Positions 43,206-52,524 of a stretch of DNA of 64,000 nucleotides are shown here, piece by piece. How positions within the stretch are numbered: the stretch's first letter is position 1; each line of letters begins with the position of its first letter. This DNA comes from Prevotella sp. GTDB taxonomy: Bacteria > Bacteroidota > Bacteroidia > Bacteroidales > Bacteroidaceae. The stretch is taken from positions 1 to 64,000 of the forward strand of contig JAILFU010000171.1 in assembly GCA_024697405.1 (NCBI GenBank), in the 5' to 3' direction. The notes under the pieces are model-generated. The model saw nothing but the letters and a program-made list of their open reading frames with translations, was not told the origin of the DNA and made no database searches. A program made the translations under genes and the position numbers.

Positions 43206-45367
43206 ATCACACGATGAAGCAGAAACTATTCCTCATCTTTGCCGCAGCATTGCTGGCGCTGCCCACGGCGGCAAAACCCAAGCGCGCCCTGACGGAGAAG
43301 GACATGGGCGCCTATCTCTTCACCTTCTTCAGCGACCCGACGCACTCGCTGTTCATGGCCATCAGCTACGACGGCTATACGTTCACTCCGGTGAACAACA
43401 GCGAGCCGATTATCTCGGGCGACAGCATCGCCGAGCAGCACGGCATCCGCGACCCGCATATCTACCGTGCGCCGAACGGCAAGTGCTACATCGCCATGAC
43501 CGACCTGCACGTCTTCGGCAAGCAGAAAGGCATACGCACCACGCAATGGGAGCGCCCCGACGAGTTCGGCTGGGGCAACAACAGGGGGCTGGTGCTCATG
43601 GCTAGCGACGACCTCATCAACTGGACACACCACGTGGCCCGCCTCGACAAGCTCTTCCCCGACGAGTTCGGCAAGGTGGGATGCGCCTGGGCTCCACAGA
43701 CCATCTGGGACCCGGCAGCAGGTAAGCCGATGGTCTATTTCACCATCCGACAGCAGGCGGGTGGGCGCACGAAGCTTTACTACAGCTATGCCGACGAGGC
43801 TTTCACTACGCTGGAGACCGTGCCGCAGCTGCTCTTCGAATATCCCGACACGACGATTCAGGTGCTCGATGCCGACATCTGTCCGATGCCCGACGGCCGC
43901 TATTTCATGACCTACGTGTCGCAGGAGAATCCCGGCGGTATCAAGTACATGATCAGCGACCGGATAAACCATTTCGACGACTATCACGCCGAGCAGATAG
44001 ACGGCGAACGCACGGGCTGTGAGGCACCAAACGTGTGGAAGCGCATCGGCGAGAACAAGTGGGTCATCATGTACGATGTCTATAGCGTCAACCCCCACAA
44101 CTTCGGCTTCGTCGAGACTTCCGACTTCAAGACGTTCACACCACTTGGACACTTCAACGAGGGCAAGATGAAGATAACCAACTTTGTGTCGCCGAAGCAC
44201 GGCTCGGTCATCCACATCACGAAGGCCGAGGCGAAGCGGCTGGAGCAGTACTGGGAGGCACAGCAGCAGAAGAAGGAGGGCATACGTAACGGTGAGCTCT
44301 GGCGCGACGACGGCGGGCGCCACATCAATGCCCACGGTGGCGGAGTGCTGAAATATGGCGACACATACTACTGGTTTGGCGAGCACAAGGACGAGCGCAC
44401 CAGCGACGCGATGGTGGGCGTGATGTGCTACGCCTCGAAGGACTTGGTGAACTGGAGAAACTGCGGCGTGGCGCTGAGTGTCACAGAGCCAGCTCCGGGA
44501 CGGGGCAACGACAGGACGGCGAGGAGACGCGCCACGACAGATTCCGACATCGAGCGCGGCTGCATCCTGGAACGTCCGAAGGTGATATATAATGAGGTGA
44601 CGAAGAAATTCTGCATGTGGTTCCACCTGGAGCTGAAGGGGCAGGGCTACAATGCCGCACGCTATGGCGTGGCCGTGGCCGACCGCCCCGAAGGCCCCTA
44701 CAAGTTTCTCTACTCGCAGAGGGCTGATGCAGGCACATGGCCAATAGAGTACGGGCAGAAGGAGCTGGCTGTGCTCGACACGCTCAACGAGGCCAACTTC
44801 AAGGAATGGTGGACTCCAGAGTGGAGAAAGGCTGTGAATCAGGGGCTTATCGTAAAACGCGACTTCCACTCCGGGCAGATGTCACGCGACATGACGCTCT
44901 ATGTCGACGACGACGGGAAGGCATACCACATCTTCTCGTCGGAGGAGAACCTGACGCTGCACATTGCCGAGCTGACGGCCGACTACCTGCATCACACGGG
45001 GCGATACACCTGCGTTGCGCCAGCTGGCCATAACGAGGCGCCTGCCATCTTCAAGCATGAAGGTACCTACTGGATGATTACCTCTGGCTGCACCGGCTGG
45101 GCACCCAACGAGGCCCGCATGTTCTCTGCTCCCAGCATTTGGGGGCCTTGGACGCAGCATCCCAACCCTTGCCGGGGTCCCAAGGCGGAGATTACCTTCG
45201 GCGGGCAGAGTACCTACATCCTGCCTGTCGGCGACAAATACATCTTCATGGCCGACATCTGGCGTCCGCAGCATCCCATCGACGCCCGCTACATCTGGCT
45301 TCCCATCGAGTTTGAAGACGGAAAGCCGGTCATCCATTGGCGCGACGAATGGAAAATGACGGAATAA
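43202..45367 (+). CDS. GH43-type protein with two beta-propeller domains
   Basis: 721 residues. Signal peptide (ends P-T-A-A). First propeller about 30-360, with G-I-R-D-P-H (Asp84) and T-G-C-E-A-P-N, then a charged linker (about 350-368) and a second propeller (about 370-720) whose start H-I-N-A-H-G-G-G-V-L and motif G-H-N-E-A-P-A-I-F resemble exo-acting galactan enzymes of GH43. Two different GH43 domains in one chain suggest attack on two linkages of a branched polymer. ATG 43202 overlaps the preceding stop (ATGA); ATG 43214 would also serve. Confidence 0.78.
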   Translation: MNHTMKQKLFLIFAAALLALPTAAKPKRALTEKDMGAYLFTFFSDPTHSLFMAISYDGYTFTPVNNSEPIISGDSIAEQHGIRDPHIYRAPNGKCYIAMTDLHVFGKQKGIRTTQWERPDEFGWGNNRGLVLMASDDLINWTHHVARLDKLFPDEFGKVGCAWAPQTIWDPAAGKPMVYFTIRQQAGGRTKLYYSYADEAFTTLETVPQLLFEYPDTTIQVLDADICPMPDGRYFMTYVSQENPGGIKYMISDRINHFDDYHAEQIDGERTGCEAPNVWKRIGENKWVIMYDVYSVNPHNFGFVETSDFKTFTPLGHFNEGKMKITNFVSPKHGSVIHITKAEAKRLEQYWEAQQQKKEGIRNGELWRDDGGRHINAHGGGVLKYGDTYYWFGEHKDERTSDAMVGVMCYASKDLVNWRNCGVALSVTEPAPGRGNDRTARRRATTDSDIERGCILERPKVIYNEVTKKFCMWFHLELKGQGYNAARYGVAVADRPEGPYKFLYSQRADAGTWPIEYGQKELAVLDTLNEANFKEWWTPEWRKAVNQGLIVKRDFHSGQMSRDMTLYVDDDGKAYHIFSSEENLTLHIAELTADYLHHTGRYTCVAPAGHNEAPAIFKHEGTYWMITSGCTGWAPNEARMFSAPSIWGPWTQHPNPCRGPKAEITFGGQSTYILPVGDKYIFMADIWRPQHPIDARYIWLPIEFEDGKPVIHWRDEWKMTE

Positions 45368-45396
45368 CAAAAAACGGTTGTTTCTTAGTGACTGAT

Positions 45397-46335
45397 ATGA
45401 AATACGGAATTATTGGGACAGGAGCCATCGGTGGCTACTATGGTGCCCGGCTCGCACAAAGCGGGCAGGAGGTGCACTTCCTGCTGCATAGTGATTATGA
45501 TTATGTGTGTGAGCATGGGCTGCAGGTAGATTCCTGCAACGGCTCGTTCCATCTGGACAAGCCGCATGTTTACAATTCTACAGCCGACATGCCGCCGTGC
45601 GACGTGGTGCTGGTGTGCCTGAAAAGCATCAACAACCACAAGCTCCGCGAGCTGCTGCCGCCATTGCTCCCTGCCCCGTCCGCCGACAGTCCGACGTACT
45701 CCGCTGGCCCGCTGGTTGTATTGATTCAGAACGGCATCGGCGTGGAGCAGGATGTGCAGGCCATGTTCCCCGGCCTACAGCTGGCAGCGGGACTGGCCTT
45801 TATCTGCTCGGCCAAAACGGAGCCGGGGCGCATTAACCACCAATGCTACGGACAGATGAATCTGGGCAACTACTCCTGCCGTAACGAGGCCCGGCTGGAA
45901 CAGGTAGTAGCCGACTTCAACGCCGCTGGCGTGAAGGCCGGTCTGGTGGAATACAACGAAGCCCGCTGGAAGAAAGCAGTATGGAATATGCCTTTTAACG
46001 GCATGACCGTTGCCTTGAACACGCGTACCGACCTGCTCCTGGGTAATCCTGCCACCCGCAGGCTTATCCGTGAGCAGATGATGGAGGTGATTGGTGCCGC
46101 CCGCCATCTGGGGGTGACAGGTATAGACGAGTCGTTTGCCGAGCTGATGATGAAGATGACCGACGAGATGACGCCTTACTCGCCTTCCATGAAACTGGAC
46201 TTCGACTTCCACCGCCCCATGGAGATACATTATCTTTATACACGGCCCATAGAAATAGCCAGAGAGGCTGGTTTCGACATGCCCCGTCTGGCTATGCTGG
46301 AAGCCGAACTCCGGTTCCTGGAAAACCCCTCCTAA
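45397..46335 (+). CDS. panE: 2-dehydropantoate 2-reductase (ketopantoate reductase family)
   Basis: 312 residues from ATG 45397; the upstream in-frame ATG at 45337 would overlap the GH43 gene. N-terminal Rossmann motif G-I-I-G-T-G-A-I-G-G-Y-Y-G, then V-L-V-C-L-K-S and I-Q-N-G-I-G, then K-A-V-W-N-M-P-F-N-G. The family reduces ketopantoate with NADPH in pantothenate and CoA synthesis; some homologues act on other 2-keto acids. The last codons lie inside one arm of a GC-rich terminator. Confidence 0.85.
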   Translation: MKYGIIGTGAIGGYYGARLAQSGQEVHFLLHSDYDYVCEHGLQVDSCNGSFHLDKPHVYNSTADMPPCDVVLVCLKSINNHKLRELLPPLLPAPSADSPTYSAGPLVVLIQNGIGVEQDVQAMFPGLQLAAGLAFICSAKTEPGRINHQCYGQMNLGNYSCRNEARLEQVVADFNAAGVKAGLVEYNEARWKKAVWNMPFNGMTVALNTRTDLLLGNPATRRLIREQMMEVIGAARHLGVTGIDESFAELMMKMTDEMTPYSPSMKLDFDFHRPMEIHYLYTRPIEIAREAGFDMPRLAMLEAELRFLENPS

Positions 46336-46395
46336 TCTCCCCGAAGGGTAGGGATTACCCCCCTCCCCTTTGGGGAGGGGATGGGGGAGGGGTTT
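46323..46395. terminator. Bidirectional GC-rich terminator between panE and nagB
   Basis: Outer arms AAACCCCTCC (46323-46332) and GGAGGGGTTT (46386-46395) plus an inner stem CCCTCCCC / GGGGAGGG (about 46361-46381). The first arm overlaps the panE stop and the second the nagB stop. Confidence 0.7.
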
Positions 46396-47188
46396 ACAGC
46401 AGATTATCTTTCTCTATGTCCTTGAAGTAGCGGTAGGTACCAACCTTCAGTTCGTCGCAGGCGGCATCGTCGGCCACGATGATGCCGTGCTGGTGCATCT
46501 GGAGGGCTGAGATGGTCCACATGTGGTTCACGCTGCCTTCAATGGCGGCCTGCAAGGCGCGGCACTTGGCATGTCCGTTCACCAGAATCATCACTTCCTT
46601 GGCTGCCATCACAGTACCTACGCCGACAGTAAGCGCCGTCTTGGGCACCTTGTTGATGTCGCCCTCGAAGAAGCGGCTGTTGGCGATGATGGTGTCGGTG
46701 GTCAAGGTTTTCTGACGAGTGCGGCTGGTGAGCGACGAACCCGGCTCGTTGAATGCGATGTGACCGTCGGGGCCTATGCCGCCGAGGAAGAGGTCGATAC
46801 CGCCGGCCTCCTCAATCATCTGCTCGTAGTGGGCGCACTCGGCAGCCAGGTCGGGAGCGTTGCCGTTGAGAATGTGAATGTTCTCCTTCGGGCAGTCGAT
46901 ATGGTTGAACAGATTGGTGAACATGAATGAGTGGTAGCTCTCAGGATGCTCCTCGGGCAGACCCACATATTCGTCCATGTTGAAGGTGAGCACATGCTTG
47001 AAGCTGACTCGTCCCTCCTGACATGCTTTCACCAGTGCCCGATACATGCCGATGGGGCTGCTGCCTGTGGGGAGTCCAAGCACGAAGGGCTTCTCTGCCG
47101 TTGGCTTTGCGGCGTTGATACGTTCAATGACATGATTTGCTGCCCATTGCGACATCAAATCGTAGTTCGGTTCAATGATAACTCTCAT
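46394..47188 (-). CDS. nagB: Glucosamine-6-phosphate deaminase
   Basis: 264 residues from ATG 47188. Converts glucosamine-6-phosphate to fructose-6-phosphate and ammonia. G-L-P-T-G-S-S-P (phosphate loop), Asp72 in F-N-M-D-E-Y (proton transfer), and Asp141, His143 and Glu148 in [10 protein letters not shown] sit at the same numbers as in the E. coli enzyme. An upstream in-frame ATG at 47311 falls within the M6 protease 3' end and is not used. Opposes glmS at the end of the window in amino-sugar metabolism. Confidence 0.95.
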   Translation of the reverse strand: MRVIIEPNYDLMSQWAANHVIERINAAKPTAEKPFVLGLPTGSSPIGMYRALVKACQEGRVSFKHVLTFNMDEYVGLPEEHPESYHSFMFTNLFNHIDCPKENIHILNGNAPDLAAECAHYEQMIEEAGGIDLFLGGIGPDGHIAFNEPGSSLTSRTRQKTLTTDTIIANSRFFEGDINKVPKTALTVGVGTVMAAKEVMILVNGHAKCRALQAAIEGSVNHMWTISALQMHQHGIIVADDAACDELKVGTYRYFKDIEKDNLL

Positions 47189-47222
47189 AATTGTGTTGTT
47201 TAAATGAATTGTGTTTGTTAAT

Positions 47223-48716
47223 TTATCTAGAAAAGTATTTCTTTCCGTTCTTGATGACCAGTCCGTGATAGGAGGTGCTGACGCGGCGCCCTGTGAGGTC
47301 GTGGGCAGCATGTGTCCGTTCCGGCTGCTGCGCGCTCAGTTCCACAATGCCGCTCATTTCCTCGTTCATGAATAGGAACGACACCGTGGCATCATCGTTC
47401 TCCGTAATGTCGTTAATGGGCTTGGAGAGCAGGCCCGTGCCGCTGTAGGTCGTGGCGGCAGGAATGGAAGTGTCTGTAAACGAACGGTTTTCGGTAGAGT
47501 CGTTAAAAAATGGATAGGCTGTCCCGCTGAGGTAAAGGCTGTGCCCGCCTGTATGTGTGCTACCGTCGCCGATGATGTCTTCCCAGTCGTTGTAGTCCAT
47601 GTTGTCGGCATGCACCAGTTCGTAGCGGTGGTGGTTAGGATTGTTGTTCACGTTGTTGGCGTTCCAAATCGAGGCGTTGTAGTCCACATGGCTGATGAGC
47701 AGTCCATGTCCTGGAGTGCGCAAGTCCCAACCGTTCCATTGGCGGTTTTCCAGCAGGAAGAACTCGTTGGTGTTGTCTGTTCGGATGATGTATGCCTTGC
47801 CGCCTTCAGCCAGAGGCTTCAGCCCCTCTATCGTGGCTGGCATGTCGAGTTCCTCTGGCTTCAGCCATCCTAGTAGCATCTTCTCATGCGCAGAATAGTT
47901 GGGCGGACACCAGCCGTTGTTTACAAAGTTTCCGCCGTCCATCAGATCCCACTCGTCCACTATAGAGTATTCGTCGCCCCTAGTGGGGTAGAGGTCGGGC
48001 AGGCCCAGCGTATGGCTGTACTCATGGCAGATGGTGCCTATGCCGCAGGAACGATTATTCGTCCACAGTTCGGCACTGGCAGAACAATCGCGCATAGTGA
48101 TTCCGTTCACCGTGACTGAGGATATGGTGCTCGTGTTTGGCCAGATGCAGCCTTTTGTGGCGTCTGACGACTCGTTGCCTCCGTAGCCGGCATAGATGAA
48201 GACGATGGCTTCTGCACGTCCCGCTCTATCCCAAACATAGGGACTGAAGTCTACGCCCAGCGAGTCGGCTGCCAGTTGCAGGGCTTCCCTGAAAGCATTG
48301 GCGCCATAGTTGCCATACGTTGTGTTTCCGTTCGCCAGCTTGACAGGGCCGTAGATGTCGAAATGGGGCTTGAACAGTCCTGACGACTGTTGGCGGAAAT
48401 AGTCGGCCACGCAGCCGGGGCCTCTGCCCTCGTTGTAGCCCTCTTCGTTGAAGATGCGGTTGTAGAAGTCCTGCGGGTCTTCGCAGGAGAAGTCCTTGTT
48501 GGAAAAAGATACCAGCACTACCGCTACAGGATAGACCCGCGTGGAGTCCCAGTCTGTTTTCAACTGGGCAAGCTGGTACCCACGGCTGGCTCCCCCCACC
48601 GCTTCATGGGTAGGCTGGGCTTCCAGGCAGTCATAATGCAGAAATCTCCTGCCCTGGGCTGAAGAACCTAGGGGCAGGAGAGTAAGGAATGAAATCAGGA
48701 ATGTTCTTATTTGCAT
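47223..48716 (-). CDS. M6 family metalloprotease, secreted
   Basis: 497 residues. Signal peptide 1-21 (L-P-L-G-S-S-A-Q). Zinc motif [11 protein letters not shown] at 231-241 (His231, Glu232, His235, Asp241 as third ligand) places it with immune-inhibitor-A-like M6 proteases, which cleave host proteins in other bacteria. The C-terminus H-D-L-T-G-R-R-V ... I-K-N-G-K-K-Y-F resembles the Prevotella secretion tail. ATG at 48716 lies ten bases inside the fumarase gene. Function in this organism unproved. Confidence 0.85.
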   Translation of the reverse strand: MQIRTFLISFLTLLPLGSSAQGRRFLHYDCLEAQPTHEAVGGASRGYQLAQLKTDWDSTRVYPVAVVLVSFSNKDFSCEDPQDFYNRIFNEEGYNEGRGPGCVADYFRQQSSGLFKPHFDIYGPVKLANGNTTYGNYGANAFREALQLAADSLGVDFSPYVWDRAGRAEAIVFIYAGYGGNESSDATKGCIWPNTSTISSVTVNGITMRDCSASAELWTNNRSCGIGTICHEYSHTLGLPDLYPTRGDEYSIVDEWDLMDGGNFVNNGWCPPNYSAHEKMLLGWLKPEELDMPATIEGLKPLAEGGKAYIIRTDNTNEFFLLENRQWNGWDLRTPGHGLLISHVDYNASIWNANNVNNNPNHHRYELVHADNMDYNDWEDIIGDGSTHTGGHSLYLSGTAYPFFNDSTENRSFTDTSIPAATTYSGTGLLSKPINDITENDDATVSFLFMNEEMSGIVELSAQQPERTHAAHDLTGRRVSTSYHGLVIKNGKKYFSR

Positions 48717-50356
48717 TTGGGACACCAGGGTTTCAAGGTCTTGAAGTAGTCGTTGCCCTTGTCGTCTACGAGAATAAAGGCGGGGAAATCCACGACGTCA
48801 ATCTTCCAGATGGCCTCCATGCCCAGTTCAGGATATTCTACACACTCAATAGATTTGATGCTGCTTTGACTGAGCACGGCAGCCACGCCGCCGATGCTGC
48901 CCAGGTAGAAGCCGCCATGCTTCTGGCAGGCGTCGGTCACCACTTGCGAGCGGTTGCCCTTGGCAATCATCACCAATGAGGCGCCGAGGCTCTGGAACTC
49001 GTCCACGTAGGGATCCATGCGGTTGGCCGTCGTGGGTCCCATCGAGCCGCAGGGATAGCCCTCCGGCGTCTTGGCAGGACCGGCATAGAGCACGGGATAT
49101 TTCTTGAAGTATTCAGGCATCTCCTCACCGGCGTCGATGCGGGCTTTCAGCTTGGCGTGGGCAATGTCGCGGGCTACGATGATCGTGCCCTTCAGGTTCA
49201 CCCTCGTGGAAACGGGATATTTCGACAGTTCCTTGCGGACGGCGTCGATGCCCTCGTTCAGGTCTATCTCAATGGTGTTCTGTCCCTCGCCGGCCTTGGC
49301 GTATTCTGCGGGAATCAGCTCTGTGGGGTTCGAGTCCATCTGCTCCAGCCAGATGCCGTCGCGGTTGATCTTGGCTTTGATGTTGCGGTCGGCCGAGCAG
49401 CTCACACCCATGCCGATGGGGCAGCTGGCACCGTGGCGCGGCAGACGGACGACGCGGATGTCATGAGCCAGATACTTGCCGCCAAACTGTGCACCCAACC
49501 CAATCTTCTGAGCTTCCAGCAGCAGCTTCTGCTCCAGGTCGACGTCGCGGAAGGCACGCCCTGTCTCGTCGCCCGTAGTGGGCAGCGAGTCGTAGTACTT
49601 GATGCTGGCCAGCTTCACGGTGAGCAGGTTCTTCTCAGCCGAGGTGCCGCCGATGACGAAGGCGATGTGGTAGGGCGGGCAGGCAGCTGTGCCCAGGCTC
49701 TTCATCTTCTCCACGAGGAAGGGAATCAGCGTCCCCTCGTTCTGGATGGTGGCCTTGGTCATGGGGTAGAAATAGGTCTTGTTGGCAGAGCCGCCGCCCT
49801 TGGCCACGAAGACGAAGCGGTATTCGGCACCCTCGGTGGCCTCGATGTCAATCTGTGCAGGCAGGTTGCAGCGGGTGTTCACCTCGTCGTACATGTTGAG
49901 CGGGGCATTCTGCGAATAGCGTAAGTTGTCCTGTGTAAAGGTGTTAAACACTCCTAGTGAAAGTGCTTCTTCATCTTCGAAGCCCGTCCACACCTGCTGA
50001 CCTTTCTCGCCGTGGATGATGGCAGTACCGGTGTCCTGGCAGAAGGGCAGTATGCCGCGAGCGGCCACCTCTGCGTTGCGCAGGAACTGCAGGGCCACGT
50101 ACTTGTCGTTGTCGCTGGCATCGGGGTCGTTCAGTATCTGAGCCACCTGCAGGTTATGCTCGCGGCGAAGCATGAACTCCACGTCGTGGAAGGCCTGCTG
50201 GGCTAGCAGCGTAAGAGCCTCCTTAGAAACTTTGATGATTTCTTTTCCCTCAAACTGCGCGGTGGTCACGCCATCCTTTGAAAGCAGTCTGTACTCTGTC
50301 TTGTCCTCGCCCAGCTGGAACATTGGGGCGTACTTGAATGCGGGTGTTGTAGCCAT
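48707..50356 (-). CDS. Fumarate hydratase, class I (iron-sulfur)
   Basis: 549 residues. Oxygen-sensitive [4Fe-4S] enzyme for the malate-fumarate step, here probably used in the fumarate branch of mixed-acid metabolism. P-F-C-Q-D-T-G-T-A is a cluster-ligand region, G-G-T-S-A-E-K-N the active-site loop; a C-terminal P-W-C-P-K-C-K follows. Both the alpha and beta type domains are fused. The stop overlaps the M6 start by ten bases, linking the two translations. Confidence 0.93.
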   Translation of the reverse strand: MATTPAFKYAPMFQLGEDKTEYRLLSKDGVTTAQFEGKEIIKVSKEALTLLAQQAFHDVEFMLRREHNLQVAQILNDPDASDNDKYVALQFLRNAEVAARGILPFCQDTGTAIIHGEKGQQVWTGFEDEEALSLGVFNTFTQDNLRYSQNAPLNMYDEVNTRCNLPAQIDIEATEGAEYRFVFVAKGGGSANKTYFYPMTKATIQNEGTLIPFLVEKMKSLGTAACPPYHIAFVIGGTSAEKNLLTVKLASIKYYDSLPTTGDETGRAFRDVDLEQKLLLEAQKIGLGAQFGGKYLAHDIRVVRLPRHGASCPIGMGVSCSADRNIKAKINRDGIWLEQMDSNPTELIPAEYAKAGEGQNTIEIDLNEGIDAVRKELSKYPVSTRVNLKGTIIVARDIAHAKLKARIDAGEEMPEYFKKYPVLYAGPAKTPEGYPCGSMGPTTANRMDPYVDEFQSLGASLVMIAKGNRSQVVTDACQKHGGFYLGSIGGVAAVLSQSSIKSIECVEYPELGMEAIWKIDVVDFPAFILVDDKGNDYFKTLKPWCPKCK

Positions 50357-50383
50357 AATATCTTTTTTTTAGTTTTTCGCTTG

Positions 50384-50391
50384 CAAAAGTA
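50384..50391 (-). promoter_or_regulatory. -7 box of the fumarase gene
   Basis: Minus-strand TACTTTTG at 50384-50391, about 28 bases before the ATG, directly next to the Mrp terminator hairpin. Confidence 0.6.
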
Positions 50392-50400
50392 CACAAAAAA

Positions 50401-50425
50401 TGCCGAAAGCACAAAACTTTCGGCA
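50401..50425 (-). terminator. Terminator of the Mrp gene
   Basis: Perfect nine-bp stem TGCCGAAAG (50401-50409) with CTTTCGGCA (50417-50425), then a T-run on the minus strand. Confidence 0.8.
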
Positions 50426-50434
50426 TTTTTCTTT

Positions 50435-51532
50435 CTACTTTTTCTTTCCGTTCCTGTTCACCACCGTGACCACTGCCTGAGCCAGGTTTAGGAAAGCCTG
50501 TCCCGACATCGAGTCGGCATTGGCGGCCACAGGCGTTCCCTCGTCGCCGTTGTCACAGACGCTCTGCACCAGCGGCAGCTGTGCCAGCAAGGGGAGCTTC
50601 ATCTCTTCGGCCAGTCGCTTGCAGCCTTCTCGTCCGAAGATGTAGTAGCGGTTCTGGGGCAGCTCGGCAGGCGTGAACCACGCCATGTTCTCCACCAGCC
50701 CCAGGATGGGCACCTGTACTTTCTCGTTCTGGTACATATCTATGCCTTTACGGGCATCGGCCAGCGCCACCTGCTGCGGTGTGGAGACGATGACGGCACC
50801 TGTGAGCTTCAGCGTCTGCAACAGCGTGAGATGGATGTCGCTGGTGCCCGGCGGCGTGTCGAGGATGAGATAGTCCAGCTCTCCCCAGTCGGCGTCGGCA
50901 ATGAGTTGCTTCAGCGCGTTGCAGGCCATGCCGCCGCGCCACAGCGTCGCCGTGCTGGGGGCGACGAAGAAGCCGATGCTCAGCATCTTGATGCCATATT
51001 TCTCAACAGGCACGATGAGGTCGCGTCCGTCCTTGTTCACGGCATACACTTGTTCGCCCTCCACGCCCAGCATCTTCGGGATGCTTGGACCGAAGATGTC
51101 GGTGTCGAGCAGGCCCACGCTGTAGCCCAGACGGGCCAACGCGACAGCCAGATTGACGGCCACGGTGCTCTTGCCCACGCCGCCCTTGCCGCTGCTCACG
51201 GCCACGATATGCTTTACGCCAGGCAGCAAGTCCTCGTCCTTGGGCCGGGGCTTCGATTTGTACTCGGTAATAATCTCTACGGCTACGTCCTGTCCGCAGT
51301 GGTAGTGGATGGCCGCTTCAGCGGCTTTCACGGTTGACTTCAGGAAAGGGTCGGTGTCGCGGGGAAATTCCAGCACCACCTTCACGCTCCAGTTCTTTCC
51401 CTCTTGCGGGGGATTGAGAGGGGCTACCACAGGCGTGTCGGCTACCATGCCGCTCTCTACCAGGTTTTTCTTCGTGCCCGCATACGTCACAGTGGCGAGC
51501 GCCTCCATAATCAGTTTCGGATAAAGGGCCAT
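50435..51532 (-). CDS. mrp: Mrp/ApbC/NBP35-family P-loop ATPase
   Basis: 365 residues. N-terminal MIP18 (DUF59)-like domain (about 5-95) and a P-loop ATPase with S-G-K-G-G-V-G-K-S-T (114-123), D-T-D-I-F-G-P-S-I-P and T-P-P-G-T-S-D. Family members carry iron-sulfur clusters to apo-proteins. The CxxC pair that holds the cluster in E. coli and Salmonella ApbC, between E-N-M and the conserved I-F-G, is not present: the segment reads A-W-F-T-P-A-E-L-P-Q-N-R. A -7 box on the minus strand (CAAAGGTA, 51613-51620 on the plus strand) lies 80 bases upstream. Confidence 0.9.
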   Translation of the reverse strand: MALYPKLIMEALATVTYAGTKKNLVESGMVADTPVVAPLNPPQEGKNWSVKVVLEFPRDTDPFLKSTVKAAEAAIHYHCGQDVAVEIITEYKSKPRPKDEDLLPGVKHIVAVSSGKGGVGKSTVAVNLAVALARLGYSVGLLDTDIFGPSIPKMLGVEGEQVYAVNKDGRDLIVPVEKYGIKMLSIGFFVAPSTATLWRGGMACNALKQLIADADWGELDYLILDTPPGTSDIHLTLLQTLKLTGAVIVSTPQQVALADARKGIDMYQNEKVQVPILGLVENMAWFTPAELPQNRYYIFGREGCKRLAEEMKLPLLAQLPLVQSVCDNGDEGTPVAANADSMSGQAFLNLAQAVVTVVNRNGKKK

Positions 51533-51612
51533 GATTATTCTTTAATATATAATAATGTAGGGTCTGTATTGTTATTATTCATGTTTGCTTTCGTTTAGCG
51601 AAAAGACAGCTG

Positions 51613-51620
51613 CAAAGGTA
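51613..51620 (-). promoter_or_regulatory. -7 box of the Mrp gene
   Basis: Minus-strand TACCTTTG at 51613-51620; the -33 element is weak. Confidence 0.55.
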
Positions 51621-51706
51621 AGCAAAAGAATCTTTTTCGCCAAGTAAGCAAGTGTTAAAAGTAAACAAAAGACATTAACGCCTACACTTCGTTGAATATT
51701 TTTTCG

Positions 51707-51714
51707 TACCTTTG
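51707..51714 (+). promoter_or_regulatory. -7 box of the NlpC/P60 gene
   Basis: TACCTTTG at 51707-51714 after a T-run, 62 bases before the ATG at 51776. Confidence 0.6.
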
Positions 51715-51728
51715 CAAGCGTTTTAATC

Positions 51729-51753
51729 AGGCGCGGCATCTCGTGCCGCGCCT
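51729..51753 (+). promoter_or_regulatory. Perfect GC hairpin in the leader of the NlpC/P60 gene
   Basis: Ten-bp stem AGGCGCGGCA (51729-51738) with TGCCGCGCCT (51744-51753), loop TCTCG. It lies just after the expected start point, with no T-run, so it is more likely an RNA-stabilising 5' hairpin than a terminator. Confidence 0.55.
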
Positions 51754-51775
51754 ATCAATTACCTAATAGCGAGTT

Positions 51776-52375
51776 ATGAGAAAGAATTTCTTTTGTGCCC
51801 TTACCGTGATGTGTCTTTCCTTTGGCTGTGCTTACGGCCAGAGCAAGCAGGAAGAGTCGAACGACGAACTGATCAATGAGCTGTTGTCCTACGGCGATGT
51901 GGACGACGAGGAGATTGGCAACTTCGACTTCATCTACCGCAATGGAGGCGAGTCGCTCGACTACGACGAACTGATGGCGGAGAACATCATCGATGAGGCC
52001 ATATCCCATTTGGGAACCCGCTATGTCTATGGCTCGAAAGGCCCCAACTCGTTCGACTGCTCTGGTTTCACCAGCTATGTCTATAAGCACCAGAACGGCG
52101 TGTGGATTGGCGCCTCTTCCCGCGAGCAGTATGCCATCAACCAGCCCATCAAGCGCAGCGAGATGCAGGCAGGCGACCTGGTGTTCTTCACCTCCCCCCG
52201 CTCAGGACGAGGCGTGGGCCATGTGGGCATCGTCCTCGACTTCGACCCCATCACCGACACTTTCTATTTCATCCATGCCTCGACAAAGGAAGGCGTGAAA
52301 ATCAGCAAATCTACCGACGGCTATTATCAGAGACGCTATGTAGGCGTCAGGCGCCCCTTGCGGGCTACGCCCTGA
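51776..52375 (+). CDS. NlpC/P60 (C40) family cell-wall peptidase
   Basis: 199 residues. Signal-like N-terminus (residues 1-21), then the NlpC/P60 fold with catalytic Cys95 in N-S-F-D-C-S-G-F, His149 in G-V-G-H-V-G-I-V and a third polar residue His167. Such enzymes cut peptidoglycan stem peptides. The S-S-R-E-Q-Y and G-D-L-V-F-F-T stretches are typical. Followed after about 60 bases by a CapA gene and the first arm of an inverted repeat. Confidence 0.92.
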   Translation: MRKNFFCALTVMCLSFGCAYGQSKQEESNDELINELLSYGDVDDEEIGNFDFIYRNGGESLDYDELMAENIIDEAISHLGTRYVYGSKGPNSFDCSGFTSYVYKHQNGVWIGASSREQYAINQPIKRSEMQAGDLVFFTSPRSGRGVGHVGIVLDFDPITDTFYFIHASTKEGVKISKSTDGYYQRRYVGVRRPLRATP

Positions 52376-52383
52376 ATAGATAA

Positions 52384-52524
52384 CGGGCTGCGCCCTAAAT
52401 GATAAATGATAAATGACAAATAAAAAATGCTGCGCGATGAAAAGACTAAATATTAGTAGAAAGATTTTTACGCCGCTAAGTTTATCATTTATCATTTTTC
52501 ATTTATCATTTAGGGCGCAGCCCG
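52384..52524. repeat. Inverted repeat whose second arm encodes a signal-peptide core (case 1)
   Basis: A perfect 26-base inverted repeat (52384-52409 and 52499-52524; outer word CGGGCTGCGCCC, inner TAAATGATAAATGA). The first arm is in the gap before capA, the second is inside the gene and translates to the hydrophobic part of the signal peptide. The start ATG (52437) is between the arms. Confidence 0.85.
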
